Notes: a model not told the origin generated them from the sequence alone. A DNA stretch of 64,000 nt from Mesorhizobium sp. WSM3862 (GCF_002294985.1 NZ_NSGE01000002.1:682001-746000); one strand, 5' to 3'; positions 1-8,996 are shown, numbered from the stretch's first letter. Made by a program: numbers and translations.

Positions 1-339
1 CGGCTGGCGGGCCACGGCGTCCGGCTGATTGCCGGCCACCACGCCCATGTCGTGCAGCCGCTCGAGCGCATCGGCGATGCGCTCGTCGCCTACGGTCTCG
101 GCGACTTCCTCGGCACGGCTTTTGCCAGGCAGCCATGGCCCGGCCGCATCGGTTCGATCCTGGTCGTCGACGTCCGCACGGACGCAGCCGCGCGAGGCAA
201 GATTGCCGCTTACAAACTGCATTTCTTCATGCGCCTCGCCAAAGCCGGCCATGAGCAGCTGGTGCCGGTGGAGGCGCTGAAGGAGGGATTGTTGAAGCGG
301 AAGGTTACCGAACGCCTGAGCGCGATCTTTTCCGGCTGA
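1..339 (+). CDS. CapA-family (PGA_cap) metallophosphatase-like protein, C-terminal part
   Basis: The window opens inside this gene; only the last 112 residues are present. They read in frame 1 from the first base to a TGA at 337-339. Residues 12-22 (GHHAHVVQPLE) followed by LVAYGLGDFLG match the closing part of the CapA/PGA_cap phosphoesterase domain, where GHxHV..QP..E is followed by a Y.LGNF-like strand. Family members act on poly-gamma-glutamate or other surface polymers, or are uncharacterised periplasmic phosphatases; which applies here cannot be told from the fragment. The last 40 residues are a basic, helix-like tail. The start and any signal peptide lie outside the window. Confidence 0.75.
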   Translation, partial: RLAGHGVRLIAGHHAHVVQPLERIGDALVAYGLGDFLGTAFARQPWPGRIGSILVVDVRTDAAARGKIAAYKLHFFMRLAKAGHEQLVPVEALKEGLLKRKVTERLSAIFSG

Positions 340-414
340 CAGCCGACTGCTGACCGGCCCGACTGGCCGCGGAGAACTCGCCGCACTAGGCAGCCGTAAT
401 GCCTTGGATGCAGT

Positions 415-909
415 TCAGCAGTCGAAGCCGTATTGGGTGCGCATGTAGTCCGCCTCTTCCTTGGACATTTTCTTGAACATCACGCAGACGGTGAAGCTGC
501 CGACCTGATGGCCGTCCCTGGTGTATCCCCAGTCGGAGATATCGTCCTTGGAGAATTCGATGTTCTGGCCGAATACGACGTTGCGGACGAGTTCCGGCTC
601 GTTCGCCAATATGCCGACAGAGCCGGTGGCGGTCCGCTTGAAGGGGATGACCCAGAAATGCTCCGTCGCATGTCCGTCGACCACCATGACCTTCAGCTTG
701 AACCTGCCGGTTCCCGGCGGCGGCGCGTCGGACAAAGCCAGGAAGTCGTCCAGGCTGGATCGTGCCCTTGCAATCGCCGCCGCCATTTCGGCATCGTCCG
801 GGGCTACCATCACCGTTTTGTCGTCACCCTGATCGGTGTCTTGCGCTCGAACAGGCAAGGGCGCGAGTGCCAGTAACAAGCTTAGTGTGGCGCGAACGGC
901 AAAGGTCAT
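415..909 (-). CDS. DUF2314 (YegJ-like) secreted protein
   Basis: This encodes 164 residues with a clear signal peptide (MTFAVRATLSLLLALAPLPVRA). The mature part carries the DUF2314 pattern: an AAIARAR..LDDFL helix, FWVIPF, ILANEPELVRNVVFGQ, and ISDWGYTRDGHQVGSFTV near the C terminus. I use the ATG at 909, which has a G-rich stretch just upstream; an in-frame TTG four codons earlier (921) is possible but less likely. The fold is a small beta-rich periplasmic domain of unknown function, sometimes linked to beta-lactam inducible or envelope proteins. It stands alone and converges with the preceding CapA-like gene. Confidence 0.75.
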   Translation of the reverse strand: MTFAVRATLSLLLALAPLPVRAQDTDQGDDKTVMVAPDDAEMAAAIARARSSLDDFLALSDAPPPGTGRFKLKVMVVDGHATEHFWVIPFKRTATGSVGILANEPELVRNVVFGQNIEFSKDDISDWGYTRDGHQVGSFTVCVMFKKMSKEEADYMRTQYGFDC

Positions 910-1140
910 GAAGCCCCCCAAGTCCAGGTAGGGCGCTCATCTTCCCGCATCGTACCGGCATTATCAATCAGGCACGGCATTGTCGCGACGCGCCAGCGGC
1001 GGCCTTCGTCTGCAGCGTTCCGATACCCCTATGGCTTTGCCGGGTGGTCAGTCTATCCGTCACGAGCGGATGGTAACGGGAACGGAAGCGCTCCCGGTCG
1101 TCAAAGAGTCGAAAGCGCCGAGCGCCGGAGAAGACAGGAC

Positions 1141-1768
1141 ATGCGAATGAAACTTGCTGCCACGGCGATCGCGATGATCATTCTTGGTGCGTCCTCGGCC
1201 CGCGCCGAAGATCTGAAAGCTTTCAAGCTGACGATCGATGGCGTGGCGGTCGAAATCGATCCCGGCGAGGATGCAGACGTGACCTTGCCCGGCGGCAAGA
1301 CGGCCAGGGTGCGGCTCGACCGCAACGACTTCGCCACTTTCTCAGGCGGCACGTTTTCCTTTGTTCATCCGAGCAGCATTTCCGTCACCAAGACGGATCT
1401 CGGCGAGAGCATCACCCAATACCTCGCTGCCTCGGCCCTCGGCACCCGTCGTCGTGGTGCAGGAATACGGCAAGATGAATCCAGTGTCGCTCAATCAGCT
1501 GATGCTGCAGGAGATGACCAAGGAGTCGGTTCAGGCGGGCGGCACGCTGATACAGGAGCCGACGACCCGCAAGCTCGCCGACGGCAAGCAGTTGACCGGC
1601 ATCAAAGCCACGGTGAAGACGCGTACCGACAAGGCCGATTTCGAGATCGTCGGCTTCGATCTTGCCGATTAGGGGCTGCTGTTCATCACGCGCATCGGCG
1701 ATCAGGACACCGCAACCGAGCAACCGATGATCGACAAATTCTGACAGACGCTGAAGGTCAAACTGTAA
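1141..1768 (+). pseudogene. decayed secreted-protein gene (one frameshift, two in-frame stops)
   Basis: A signal peptide (MRMKLAATAIAMIILGASSARAED) starts at 1141 after a GGAGAAG ribosome site, and reads well in frame 1 to about 1440. From about 1442 the same protein continues in frame 2 (APVVVVQEYGKMNP..., ending IVGFDLAD at a TAG, 1670-1672). Frame 2 then keeps coding-like sequence (GLLFITRIGDQD...PMIDKF) to a TGA at 1742-1744, and ends QTLKVKL at TAA 1766-1768. One frameshift plus two stops inside continuing protein-like sequence mark it as a pseudogene. Its family is not recognised; the intact product would be a periplasmic protein of about 205 residues. Confidence 0.7.
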
Positions 1769-1824
1769 GGCGCGCTGATATTCAAGTGCCTGGAATACCA
1801 GTTTCGTGCGCTTCCGGTGCTGGA

Positions 1825-2346
1825 TTACAGCCCGCTCGGCACCAGTCCCGCCAGCCAGTTCGCCGATCGCTTTGCCATGTCCACCGTCGCGTTGGCCGCG
1901 CGGCCGAGATCGGTCTTGACCACGGCATAACCAGCCTTGGTGCGATAGAGCACGGCGCTGCCGCCGTCGACCGCGGCCTCGAAGGCAACAGGCCGCGCGG
2001 CTCCCGTCTCGCTGGCCGTCACCGTCGTGCCGACCGGGACGCTCGGCCGACGGCTGAGCTCGGGCGGCAGCGGGGCGATGGTTTCGACGACGCGGTTCGG
2101 CGGCCTCAGCTCCGGCCTTGACGCTTTGGCTGCGAGCTCCGAAGTCGATGCCGACCCTTTGGTGCGGCAGATGCCGGAAACCAGCGGATAATTGAAATTG
2201 CGCTGATGCAGCATCTGGCTCTTCATCGCCGCTTCGCAGTCGGCAATCGTCGCCCATTTGGCGGGAGTCTCGCCGATATACTCGCAGAGCTTGGCGTCGC
2301 AGTCGCAGCCGACAATGGTCATGGCGACAAGGGCGGTCTTGATCAC
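1825..2346 (-). CDS. small putative lipoprotein of unknown function
   Basis: This frame has 173 residues and begins at a GTG (2346) preceded by AAAGGGAC. The N terminus MIKTALVAMTIVGC is short but ends in a lipobox-like IVGC, so the product may be a lipoprotein; a short non-lipid signal cannot be excluded. Residues 14-60 contain four cysteines around CDAKLCEYIGETPAKWATIADCEAAM, and the middle is proline-rich and probably unstructured. No family was recognised. It converges with the decayed gene at 1141-1768. Start choice and function are uncertain. Confidence 0.5.
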   Translation of the reverse strand: MIKTALVAMTIVGCDCDAKLCEYIGETPAKWATIADCEAAMKSQMLHQRNFNYPLVSGICRTKGSASTSELAAKASRPELRPPNRVVETIAPLPPELSRRPSVPVGTTVTASETGAARPVAFEAAVDGGSAVLYRTKAGYAVVKTDLGRAANATVDMAKRSANWLAGLVPSGL

Positions 2347-2531
2347 GGTCTTGTCCCTTTGAAGTTCGTTCCCAGGCGATCAATCGCCGGGGAACAAGGC
2401 GGGATTTGGCCGCGATTGTGAATTGAGAGTGTCGGCGCGTTGCTTGGCTTGCGACTGTGGCGGGGAAGCATCAGTGGCAGATGCTGGGGAGGTGCAGGAC
2501 GCTGGGAAAAGGGCCGGTGAAAGGGCAGCCC

Positions 2532-2566
2532 AAAAAACAGTCGGCGCTGGGATTGCTCCCAGCGCC
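2532..2566 (-). terminator. rho-independent terminator, minus strand
   Basis: A perfect 10-bp stem (GGCGCTGGGA at 2543-2552 with TCCCAGCGCC at 2557-2566, loop of 4) is followed on the minus strand by a run of six T (2532-2537). It should end a leftward transcript entering from above 2566. Confidence 0.75.
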
Positions 2567-2572
2567 TCCCTG

Positions 2573-2746
2573 TCAGATCAGGAACCGGTTACGGCAGCAA
2601 CTTCCGTAAAGTCGTCGCGCCAGGCCGGCCTTGATTTTGACGGTCCTGCCAGTCGCCACCCGAAGGCAGCGTCCGTTCCAGACCACGCCGATCTCCACCC
2701 TTGCGGGCTTTGCCGGCGCACCATCGAAGGTTTCACCCGCCTTCAT
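2573..2746 (-). CDS. possible small protein, unrecognised
   Basis: A 57-residue frame (MKAGETFDGAPAKPARVEIGVV...) ends six bases before the strong minus-strand terminator at 2532-2566, which argues that something is transcribed leftward here. The frame stays open upstream, so the start could be further up. No clear ribosome site precedes the ATG at 2746, and the product is basic with no recognised domain. It could equally be the remnant of a longer gene or a non-coding transcript. Confidence 0.25.
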   Translation of the reverse strand: MKAGETFDGAPAKPARVEIGVVWNGRCLRVATGRTVKIKAGLARRLYGSCCRNRFLI

Positions 2747-3175
2747 GGCAGCATCGGTCCGCCGTCGGCGTTCGCACGCTTTCCGCGGCACCCGTAGGTC
2801 TCGGCATCCGTCCCTCCAGCAGGCGAACCTGCTCTCGTTCTGGGCCGTACGGGCCTCAGGAAATCCGCCTTGCGCTTCTGCCTTTCGGCCGGGGCGTTCG
2901 GTAGCCGCCTGAGATGGGTTCAATGTATGCCGGGTAAGGAATTTGCGGAATAGACGCGGACCTGTGGATAGCGGGATTATCGGGGACCGATGCGACAAGT
3001 CTCGGAATTTGCGGGCCGAACGCCTTAGACAGCCTGTCCCCATTTTCCGCGGTCCTTTCGAGGATGAGCCTTGCCCCGCCAGTCGGCCCGCGTTTGAATG
3101 CCGGCAAAGTGCTGTGGCGCTGCATCAGCCGAGTCGCCATGGACTTCCACGCAATATGCCTCGGGGGAGATCAGG
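2747..3175. other. 429 bp without a convincing gene
   Basis: Open frames on both strands here are arginine/serine/proline-rich and lack ribosome sites or recognisable domains. It may hold the promoter side of the leftward transcript that ends at 2532-2566, and the promoter of the lipid kinase gene on the right. Confidence 0.4.
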
Positions 3176-4114
3176 TTGAAGGTCGGGGTGGTTCTCAATC
3201 CGATAGCGGGAGGGGGCAAGCTCAAGCGGCATTGGTCCGAAGCCGCCGCATCGCTCAAGAGGCATTTCGGCGATTTCGAGCTGCGCGAGACGCAGACCAG
3301 CGGCGACGCCGAGCGATTGGCAATCGACCTCGCGGCCAGCGGGTGCGATCTGGTGATCGCGGCCGGCGGCGACGGCACCGCCAGCGAGGTGGCGGACGGG
3401 CTGCTGCAGGCAGAGCATGAGACCGGCCGAACCAGCGCGCTCGGCCTTTTGCCCTGCGGCACCGGTATCGATTTCGCCAGAGGGCTCGGCCTGCCCGACG
3501 AAATCGAGGAAGCACTGGCGCGTATCGCCGGCGCCGGCGCGCGCAAGGTCGATGCCGGCCGCGTCTGCTACATCGACGACCACGGCGCGCTCGCCAGCCG
3601 TCACTTCATCAACATCGCCAGCCTCGGCCTCTCCGGCGCCACCGATCGCGCGGTCAATGCGGACAAGCGCAAGGGCAGGGTCTCGGCCAAGGCGCTGTTC
3701 TTCTGGCGCACCGTGCTCGAATTCGTCCGCTATCGCTTCCAGGAGGTCAGGATCACCATAGACGACGGCGAGCCGGTCGAGGCGCGCATGGCGCTGGTGG
3801 CGGTAGCGAACGGGAAATTCTTCGGTGGCGGCATGATGATTGCGCCGGACGCCGATCTGTCCGACGGCCAGTTCGATGTCGTCATCCTGCGCGCCGCCGG
3901 CAAGCTTGGGCTGATCCGCGACATCCGTCTCCTCTATGGCGGGCGCCACCGCAACCATCCGGCGATCACCATCCTGCGCGGTCGCAAGGTGCTGGTCGAA
4001 CCGCTGGGCGACGTTGAGAAGAACGGAGCGCTGGTCGACATAGACGGCGAGTCGCCCGGTCGGATTCCGGCGACGTTCGAGATACTGCCCGGCGCATTGA
4101 CGCTCAGGTGTTGA
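3176..4114 (+). CDS. diacylglycerol/lipid kinase family protein (YegS/BmrU type)
   Basis: This is a 312-residue soluble kinase of the DAGK catalytic family. Residues 8-15 (NPIAGGGK), 64-68 (GGDGT, the nucleotide loop) and 95-104 (GTGIDFARGL) are the three hallmark motifs. Members phosphorylate diacylglycerol, phosphatidylglycerol or sphingoid lipids with ATP; the substrate cannot be read from sequence. I choose the TTG at 3176 because it directly precedes KVGVVLNP, where the family begins, and has a GGGGGAGA ribosome site about seven bases upstream; the frame is open to a farther start at 3098 without such support. It appears to be transcribed alone. Confidence 0.85.
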   Translation: MKVGVVLNPIAGGGKLKRHWSEAAASLKRHFGDFELRETQTSGDAERLAIDLAASGCDLVIAAGGDGTASEVADGLLQAEHETGRTSALGLLPCGTGIDFARGLGLPDEIEEALARIAGAGARKVDAGRVCYIDDHGALASRHFINIASLGLSGATDRAVNADKRKGRVSAKALFFWRTVLEFVRYRFQEVRITIDDGEPVEARMALVAVANGKFFGGGMMIAPDADLSDGQFDVVILRAAGKLGLIRDIRLLYGGRHRNHPAITILRGRKVLVEPLGDVEKNGALVDIDGESPGRIPATFEILPGALTLRC

Positions 4115-4186
4115 ATCACCTGCCTGAAGGTTTGATTCCGCCGGTGTGATTAGGCGATTGAAATAGCTGGCTAAAGTTTTGGCGGA

Positions 4187-5110
4187 TTACAGTTCGAGCT
4201 TGGCCGGGAAGCCTGGCGCGCGAAGCTCCGTGCCGACCGCATCCTCCAGAAGCTTGACGATCTGGGTCGACCAGGCGCCACCGCCATACTCCCGCCTGCC
4301 GACCTCGAAAATCTGGTTGACGAGTGTTGCCAGTTGCAGCGGCACGCGGAAATCCCTGGCCATGCCCAACGCGAAACCGAGATCCTTCAAGGCCAGGTCC
4401 ATGGTGAAGCCGACGTCGTAGGAGCCGTTCAGGATAAGCTGGCTTTCGGTCTCGTGGACGAAGCTGTTGCCGGAAGAGGCGACGATGGCGTGATAGGCTT
4501 GGGCGAGGTCGAGCCCGCCCTGGTTGGCGAGCATCAATGCCTCGCCGGCGGCGACCAGATGAATGAAGGCTAGCATGTTGGTGATGACCTTGATCACCGC
4601 CCCCGAGCCGACCGGTCCCATCAGGAACGATTTGGCGCACATTGCCTGGATCGCCGGCCGGTGGCGCTCGTAGAGCGCGGCGTCCCCTCCTACCAGCGCG
4701 GTGATCTTTCCTGCCGCCGCCAAGTGCACGCCGCCGGTGACCGGACATTCCAGCGTCTCGACACCTTTCGCCGAAGCAAGTGCGGCCAGCCGCAGGATCT
4801 CGTCGCGGCCATTGGTCGACATTTCGATCCAGGTGCCGCCGGCGGCCAGGCCGTCCAGCAATCCGTCAGAACCGGCGAGCACAGCTTCGCTCACTTTCGG
4901 CGAGGGCAGGCAGGTGATCGCATTGCCGGCGCGGGTCGCGGCATCCGCCGGGCTCGCCGCCGCCGTAGCGCCGAGCGCGACCAAACGCGCAACCGCCGCT
5001 GGGTCACGATCGAAAACGGCAACAGCGAAGCCGTGGCGCAGCAGGCTGGCGGCAAGGTTGCCGCCGAGATGACCAAGGCCGATGAAGGCGTAGGCGAGGC
5101 GCGCGGTCAC
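4187..5110 (-). CDS. NAD(P)-dependent beta-hydroxyacid dehydrogenase (3-hydroxyisobutyrate dehydrogenase family)
   Basis: The product has 307 residues: an N-terminal Rossmann domain (FIGLGHLGGNLA, residues 9-20), the substrate loop CPVTGGVHLAAAGK (122-135), the catalytic lysine K174 in GSGAVIKVITNM, and an all-alpha C-terminal half ending in a KDLGFALGMA helix. The family oxidises beta-hydroxyacids to semialdehydes, or reduces tartronate semialdehyde. Its GTG start overlaps the TGA of the upstream dehydratase gene as GTGA, so translation is coupled. The operon with a GMC oxidoreductase and a sugar-acid dehydratase suggests a catabolic route for a sugar or sugar acid; the exact substrate is not known. 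Confidence 0.9.
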   Translation of the reverse strand: MTARLAYAFIGLGHLGGNLAASLLRHGFAVAVFDRDPAAVARLVALGATAAASPADAATRAGNAITCLPSPKVSEAVLAGSDGLLDGLAAGGTWIEMSTNGRDEILRLAALASAKGVETLECPVTGGVHLAAAGKITALVGGDAALYERHRPAIQAMCAKSFLMGPVGSGAVIKVITNMLAFIHLVAAGEALMLANQGGLDLAQAYHAIVASSGNSFVHETESQLILNGSYDVGFTMDLALKDLGFALGMARDFRVPLQLATLVNQIFEVGRREYGGGAWSTQIVKLLEDAVGTELRAPGFPAKLEL

Positions 5111-6318
5111 GGCATCAGCGGCGTCTGCATCATCTGCAGATGCAGGTCCTTGCCGCTATAGGGGTGCGCCTCGCAGATTTTCTCGTTGAGCTCGACACCG
5201 AGGCCTGGCTCCTTCGACGGGATGACGTGGCCATCCTGCCATTCGATCTTCTTCTTGAGCAGCGTGGCGTGAAAATCGTCCCACTGCTTCAACGATTCCA
5301 GGATGAGGAAGTTGGGCAGAGTCACCGCAAGCTGGATGTTGGCGGCGCCGACGATCGGCCCGCAATAGCAATGCGGCGCGACCTGGATGTGGTAGGCCTC
5401 GGCCATGGCGGCGATCTTCTTGGTTTCGAGAATGCCGCCGGAGCGGCCGAGATCCGGCTGCAGGATGGTCGCGGCGCGGTTCTCGATGACGCGCGCGAAT
5501 TCGAATTTTGTCGTCAGCCGCTCGCCGGTGGCGATAGGAATCGAGGTGCCGCGAGCGACCTGCGCCATCACCTCGGGCATGTCCGGCGGCACCGGCTCCT
5601 CGAACCACAGCGGATCGTAGGGCTCGATTGCACGGGCCATACGAAGCGCACCGGAGGCGGTGAACTGGCCATGGGTGCCGAACAGGATGTCCGCCCTGGT
5701 GCCGACCGCCTCGCGGATCGCCTTGATCATGCGGGCGGAGAGGTCGATGTCGATCAGGCGCGGCTGATGGCCGTCATAGGCCGTGTAAGGCCCGGCCGGG
5801 TCCAGCTTGACGGCGTTAAACCCCTGCTCGACATATTCCAGCGCGCAGGCCGCGGCCATGTCGGGATCGTTGTAGACGTTCTGGCCGTGGGCGTCTTCCG
5901 AATGGACGCTGCCGGTGTGCGGATAGAGATAGGTGTAGGAGCGCAGCGTCTCGTGCACCTGGCCGCCGAGCAGCTTGTAGACCGGCTTGCCGGCCTCCTT
6001 GCCGATGATGTCCCAGCAGGCCATTTCGAGTGCCGAAAAGCAGCCCATCCCGGAAACGTCGGGACGCTGGGTGAAGCCGGAGGAATAGACGCGGCGGAAG
6101 AGGTTCTCGATATCGTGCGGATCGCGGCCGATGAGGTAACGCTCGGCCATATCCTCGATCATCTTGGCAGTGACATGCGCCGAGAAGGTGGCGTTGTAGG
6201 CCTCGCCATAGCCGACCACGCCGCCATCGGTGGTGAGCTTGACGAAGATGAAATACTTGCCGCCGATGCCGGGCGGCGGGTTGCCGACAACCCAGGTCTT
6301 GACGTCGGTGACTTTCAT
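5107..6318 (-). CDS. mandelate racemase/muconate lactonizing enzyme family dehydratase
   Basis: This enolase-superfamily enzyme has 403 residues, an N-terminal capping domain and a TIM barrel. Visible active-site elements are K171-x-D173 on barrel strand 2, H216 (THGQFT), FEEP (239-242), GER (265-267), QPDLGRSGG (287-295) and H316 (APHCYCG). This pattern fits acid-sugar dehydratases better than racemases. The residue two before H216, often a metal-binding Asp, is Gly214, so the metal site may use different ligands. It starts at the ATG at 6318 that overlaps the GMC oxidoreductase stop (ATGA), and its own stop overlaps the next gene. Confidence 0.88.
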   Translation of the reverse strand: MKVTDVKTWVVGNPPPGIGGKYFIFVKLTTDGGVVGYGEAYNATFSAHVTAKMIEDMAERYLIGRDPHDIENLFRRVYSSGFTQRPDVSGMGCFSALEMACWDIIGKEAGKPVYKLLGGQVHETLRSYTYLYPHTGSVHSEDAHGQNVYNDPDMAAACALEYVEQGFNAVKLDPAGPYTAYDGHQPRLIDIDLSARMIKAIREAVGTRADILFGTHGQFTASGALRMARAIEPYDPLWFEEPVPPDMPEVMAQVARGTSIPIATGERLTTKFEFARVIENRAATILQPDLGRSGGILETKKIAAMAEAYHIQVAPHCYCGPIVGAANIQLAVTLPNFLILESLKQWDDFHATLLKKKIEWQDGHVIPSKEPGLGVELNEKICEAHPYSGKDLHLQMMQTPLMP

Positions 6319-7931
6319 TTGTGATCCTCCAGAACTCGCTCGGCGCCTTTCCATCCGGTGAGGATTGCGGCGGCGTTGGTGTTGCCCGTGATGTTGTCGG
6401 GAAAGATCGATGCGTCGATCACACGCAAGCCCTCGAGCCCATGCACCCGAAGCCGTGGATCGACGACGGCGCGCGAAGCGTCCGGACCCATGCGACAGGT
6501 CGAGACGGGATGGTAGACGGTGCCCGAGCGCTTCCTGAAATCCTGAATCATATCGGCATCGGAAGTAATTGACGGACCAGGCAAAACTTCTTCCTCGATG
6601 ATCTCGGCCATCGCCGGCATCGAGGCGATCTTGCGCACGAACTTCACCGCCGCCAGCATCTCGTCGACATCGGCGTTGGTCGAATAGGCGTTCGCCGTGA
6701 TCTTCGGATGGTCGCGCGGATCCTTCGAGCGGATCATGATCTCGCCGCGACTCGACGGCCGGCAATTGGAAAGTCCGATGGAGAAGCCCGGCCACGGATC
6801 GGGCGTCAGGATCGGGCGCTCGCCGCTCTTGGGGATGACGGTGGAGAAGGCCTGGAAATAGAGCTGCATGTTCGGCCGCGCCATCGACGGGTCGGTGCGG
6901 AAGAAGCCGCCGGCATTGTTCATCGACAACGACAGCGGACCGGAACGCAGCAGGATGTACTGCATGCCCACCAGCAGCTTGCCCCACCATGGCCGCAGGA
7001 TCTGGTTCAGCGTCGGCAGCTTGCCCTTGAAGGTGTAGTTGATGCCGACATGGTCTTGCAGGTTGGCGCCGACATTGTCGTTGGCGTGGACGACCGGGAT
7101 GCCGAGATCGCCGAGCAGCGCCGACGGGCCGACACCGGAGAGCTGCAGCAGTTGCGGCGAGTTGACGGAGCCGCCGGAGAGGATCACCTCGCGGCCCGCG
7201 CGGACCCTCTTGGTTTCGCCGTTTTGCTGGTACTCGACGCCGACGGCGCGCTTGCCCTCGAACAGGATTTTCGTCGCCAGCGCGTTGGTCTCGACGCGCA
7301 CATTGTTGCGCTTCATCGCCGGTCGCAGGAAGGCGCGGGCGGCCGACATGCGGCGGCCGTTCCTGGTGGTGATCTGGTAGACGCCGACGCCCTCCTGGGA
7401 GGCGCCGTTGAAATCTGGATTTAACGGCAGTCCGGCCTGCTGGGCGGCCGCCAGATAGCGCTTGGTCAGCGGATGCACCGCATTCGAGCAATCGGTGATG
7501 TGCAAGGGGCCGCCGACCCCGCGCCATTGATCGGCGCCGGCCTCGTTGTCCTCCAACGCTTTGAAAGCGGGGAGCAGGTCGTCATAGCTCCAGCCCGGAT
7601 TGCCGGCGGCGGCCCAGGCATCGAAGTCCTCGCGCGAGCCGCGGATGAAAACCATGGCGTTGATCGAGCTCGAGCCGCCGAGCAGCTTGCCGCGCGGCCA
7701 GTGGTCGGCATTGTTGCCGAGGCCGGGATCGGGATCGGCCTTGTAGTTCCAGTTGACGGCCGGATCGAAGAAGGTCTTCCCGTAGCCGAGCGGCATCTGG
7801 ACATAGAAGCGGCGATCGCTGCCGCCGGCTTCAAGCACCAAGACCGAGAAGCGGCCCGAGGCCGAGAGCCTTTCCGCGACCACCGAACCGGCCGAGCCGG
7901 AGCCGACGATAATGAAATCATAAGTCTGCAT
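6315..7931 (-). CDS. GMC-family FAD-dependent oxidoreductase (choline dehydrogenase-like)
   Basis: The protein has 538 residues. The FAD-binding GSGSAG motif is at residues 10-15, followed by VLEAGG, the GMC signature WPRGKLLGGSSSINAMVFIRG, and near the C terminus VYHPVSTCRMG with the catalytic histidine and DASIFPDNITGNTNAA. Such enzymes oxidise alcohols, polyols or sugars with electron transfer to quinone or oxygen. It is the first gene of the leftward three-gene operon and overlaps the dehydratase start by four bases. BetA is unlikely because no betaine genes are adjacent. Confidence 0.92.
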   Translation of the reverse strand: MQTYDFIIVGSGSAGSVVAERLSASGRFSVLVLEAGGSDRRFYVQMPLGYGKTFFDPAVNWNYKADPDPGLGNNADHWPRGKLLGGSSSINAMVFIRGSREDFDAWAAAGNPGWSYDDLLPAFKALEDNEAGADQWRGVGGPLHITDCSNAVHPLTKRYLAAAQQAGLPLNPDFNGASQEGVGVYQITTRNGRRMSAARAFLRPAMKRNNVRVETNALATKILFEGKRAVGVEYQQNGETKRVRAGREVILSGGSVNSPQLLQLSGVGPSALLGDLGIPVVHANDNVGANLQDHVGINYTFKGKLPTLNQILRPWWGKLLVGMQYILLRSGPLSLSMNNAGGFFRTDPSMARPNMQLYFQAFSTVIPKSGERPILTPDPWPGFSIGLSNCRPSSRGEIMIRSKDPRDHPKITANAYSTNADVDEMLAAVKFVRKIASMPAMAEIIEEEVLPGPSITSDADMIQDFRKRSGTVYHPVSTCRMGPDASRAVVDPRLRVHGLEGLRVIDASIFPDNITGNTNAAAILTGWKGAERVLEDHK

Positions 7932-8119
7932 GATGCGCGGGCGGGCTCCGAGATCCGGCGCTTACCCTAGACATTGCCGGCTCACGTCGTCGCTGGGGCT
8001 TCCGGCATGGCTTGTGAAAAAAGCGACCGAGCCGCGACGCGTCCTTCGCCTTCAGCAAAGCTTGCGACATCGCGATGGCATTGGTACGGCTTCAGGAAGC
8101 AGCGGCTGGAGGACCCCTC

Positions 8120-8515
8120 ATGGTGCACTACGCGGACGGCAAGCCGCTCGGCGACCTGACATTGAGGACGCTCGCCATGCCGTCGGATGCCAATGCCGCC
8201 GGCGACATATTTGGCGGCTGGGTGATGGCGCAAATGGACCTGGCCTGCGGCATCCGCGCGGCCGAACGGGCCAAGGGCCGTGTGGTGACGGCGGCGGTCA
8301 AGGAGATGTCCTTCGCCAAGCCGATGAAGATCGGCGACACGCTCTGCATCTACACCCATGTCGAGCGCGTCGGCCGCACCTCGATGACGCTCAAGGTCGA
8401 GGCCTGGGCGCAGCGTTATCTCGCCGACCTGATGGAGAAGGTCACCCATGCCGATTTCGTCATGGTGGCGCTCGACGGCGACGGCAAGCCGAAGCCGGTC
8501 CCAGCCGAAAGCTGA
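8120..8515 (+). CDS. acyl-CoA thioesterase, hotdog fold (YciA-like)
   Basis: The product has 131 residues with a single hotdog domain. Residues near the N terminus read TLRTLAMPSDANAAGDIFGGWVMAQMDLACG, the YciA/BACH signature in which N and D position the thioester. Members hydrolyse a wide range of acyl-CoAs in the cytoplasm. The ATG at 8120 has GGAGGA seven bases upstream (8108-8113); the frame is open further left without a ribosome site. The gene is divergent from the GMC operon. Confidence 0.88.
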   Translation: MVHYADGKPLGDLTLRTLAMPSDANAAGDIFGGWVMAQMDLACGIRAAERAKGRVVTAAVKEMSFAKPMKIGDTLCIYTHVERVGRTSMTLKVEAWAQRYLADLMEKVTHADFVMVALDGDGKPKPVPAES

Positions 8516-8631
8516 CGGCGAACGCTTTTCCGGACAGGCAAATTTGTAACAACTCTTGCGCGGGACGTGCGTCCGACGACGTCCGATGGTTGCTTCCGCG
8601 CCCGAGGGTGCGTGCCGCTGGAGGAAAGACA

Positions 8632-8835
8632 ATGCGTCAACATATGCTGAACGGCTGGCTCGTGGCAGCCCTTCTCGCACTCGCCTGTCTGCTCGGCATA
8701 ACTGCCTATGTAGAAGTGAAAAAAGAGCTCCCGCGCACGGTGTGGATGCATGGCCTCGGGGCGGAGCAGAGTCAGGGAGCGATGCGCGCAATCTGCTCCT
8801 TGGCGCCGCGTGGCAGTACCACGTCAAAAGCCTGA
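8632..8835 (+). CDS. small single-span membrane protein, unknown
   Basis: This 67-residue frame begins at an ATG with a near-perfect ribosome site (GGAGGA at 8620-8625, six bases before the start). Residues 8-27 (GWLVAALLALACLLGITAYV) form one transmembrane helix, followed by a short, mixed-charge tail with one cysteine. No family was recognised. The good ribosome site and clean topology are the reason to call it real. Confidence 0.5.
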   Translation: MRQHMLNGWLVAALLALACLLGITAYVEVKKELPRTVWMHGLGAEQSQGAMRAICSLAPRGSTTSKA

Positions 8836-8996
8836 ATGGTCGTCTCAGACGCGACCAAAGCCGTCAGGGTCGGGCGGGGCACTAAAGGTTGATGTGCCCT
8901 CCGAATACGACAGGTCAAAAAGACACAACTGCAGACTCCTTGCGCAGTCAGCAACGCTGCGACGCGATGCTTGCAACACGTTGAGCTTCAAGGCTT

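Noticed and set aside
1670..1744. Stop-codon recoding (TAG and TGA read through) in the gene at 1141
   Set aside because: A frameshift is also present and no recoding elements are visible; decay is simpler.
5107..7527. An 806-codon extension of the dehydratase frame into the GMC oxidoreductase gene
   Set aside because: The upstream half is an arginine/proline-rich shadow of the oxidoreductase; the ATG at 6318 with stop overlap is the real start.
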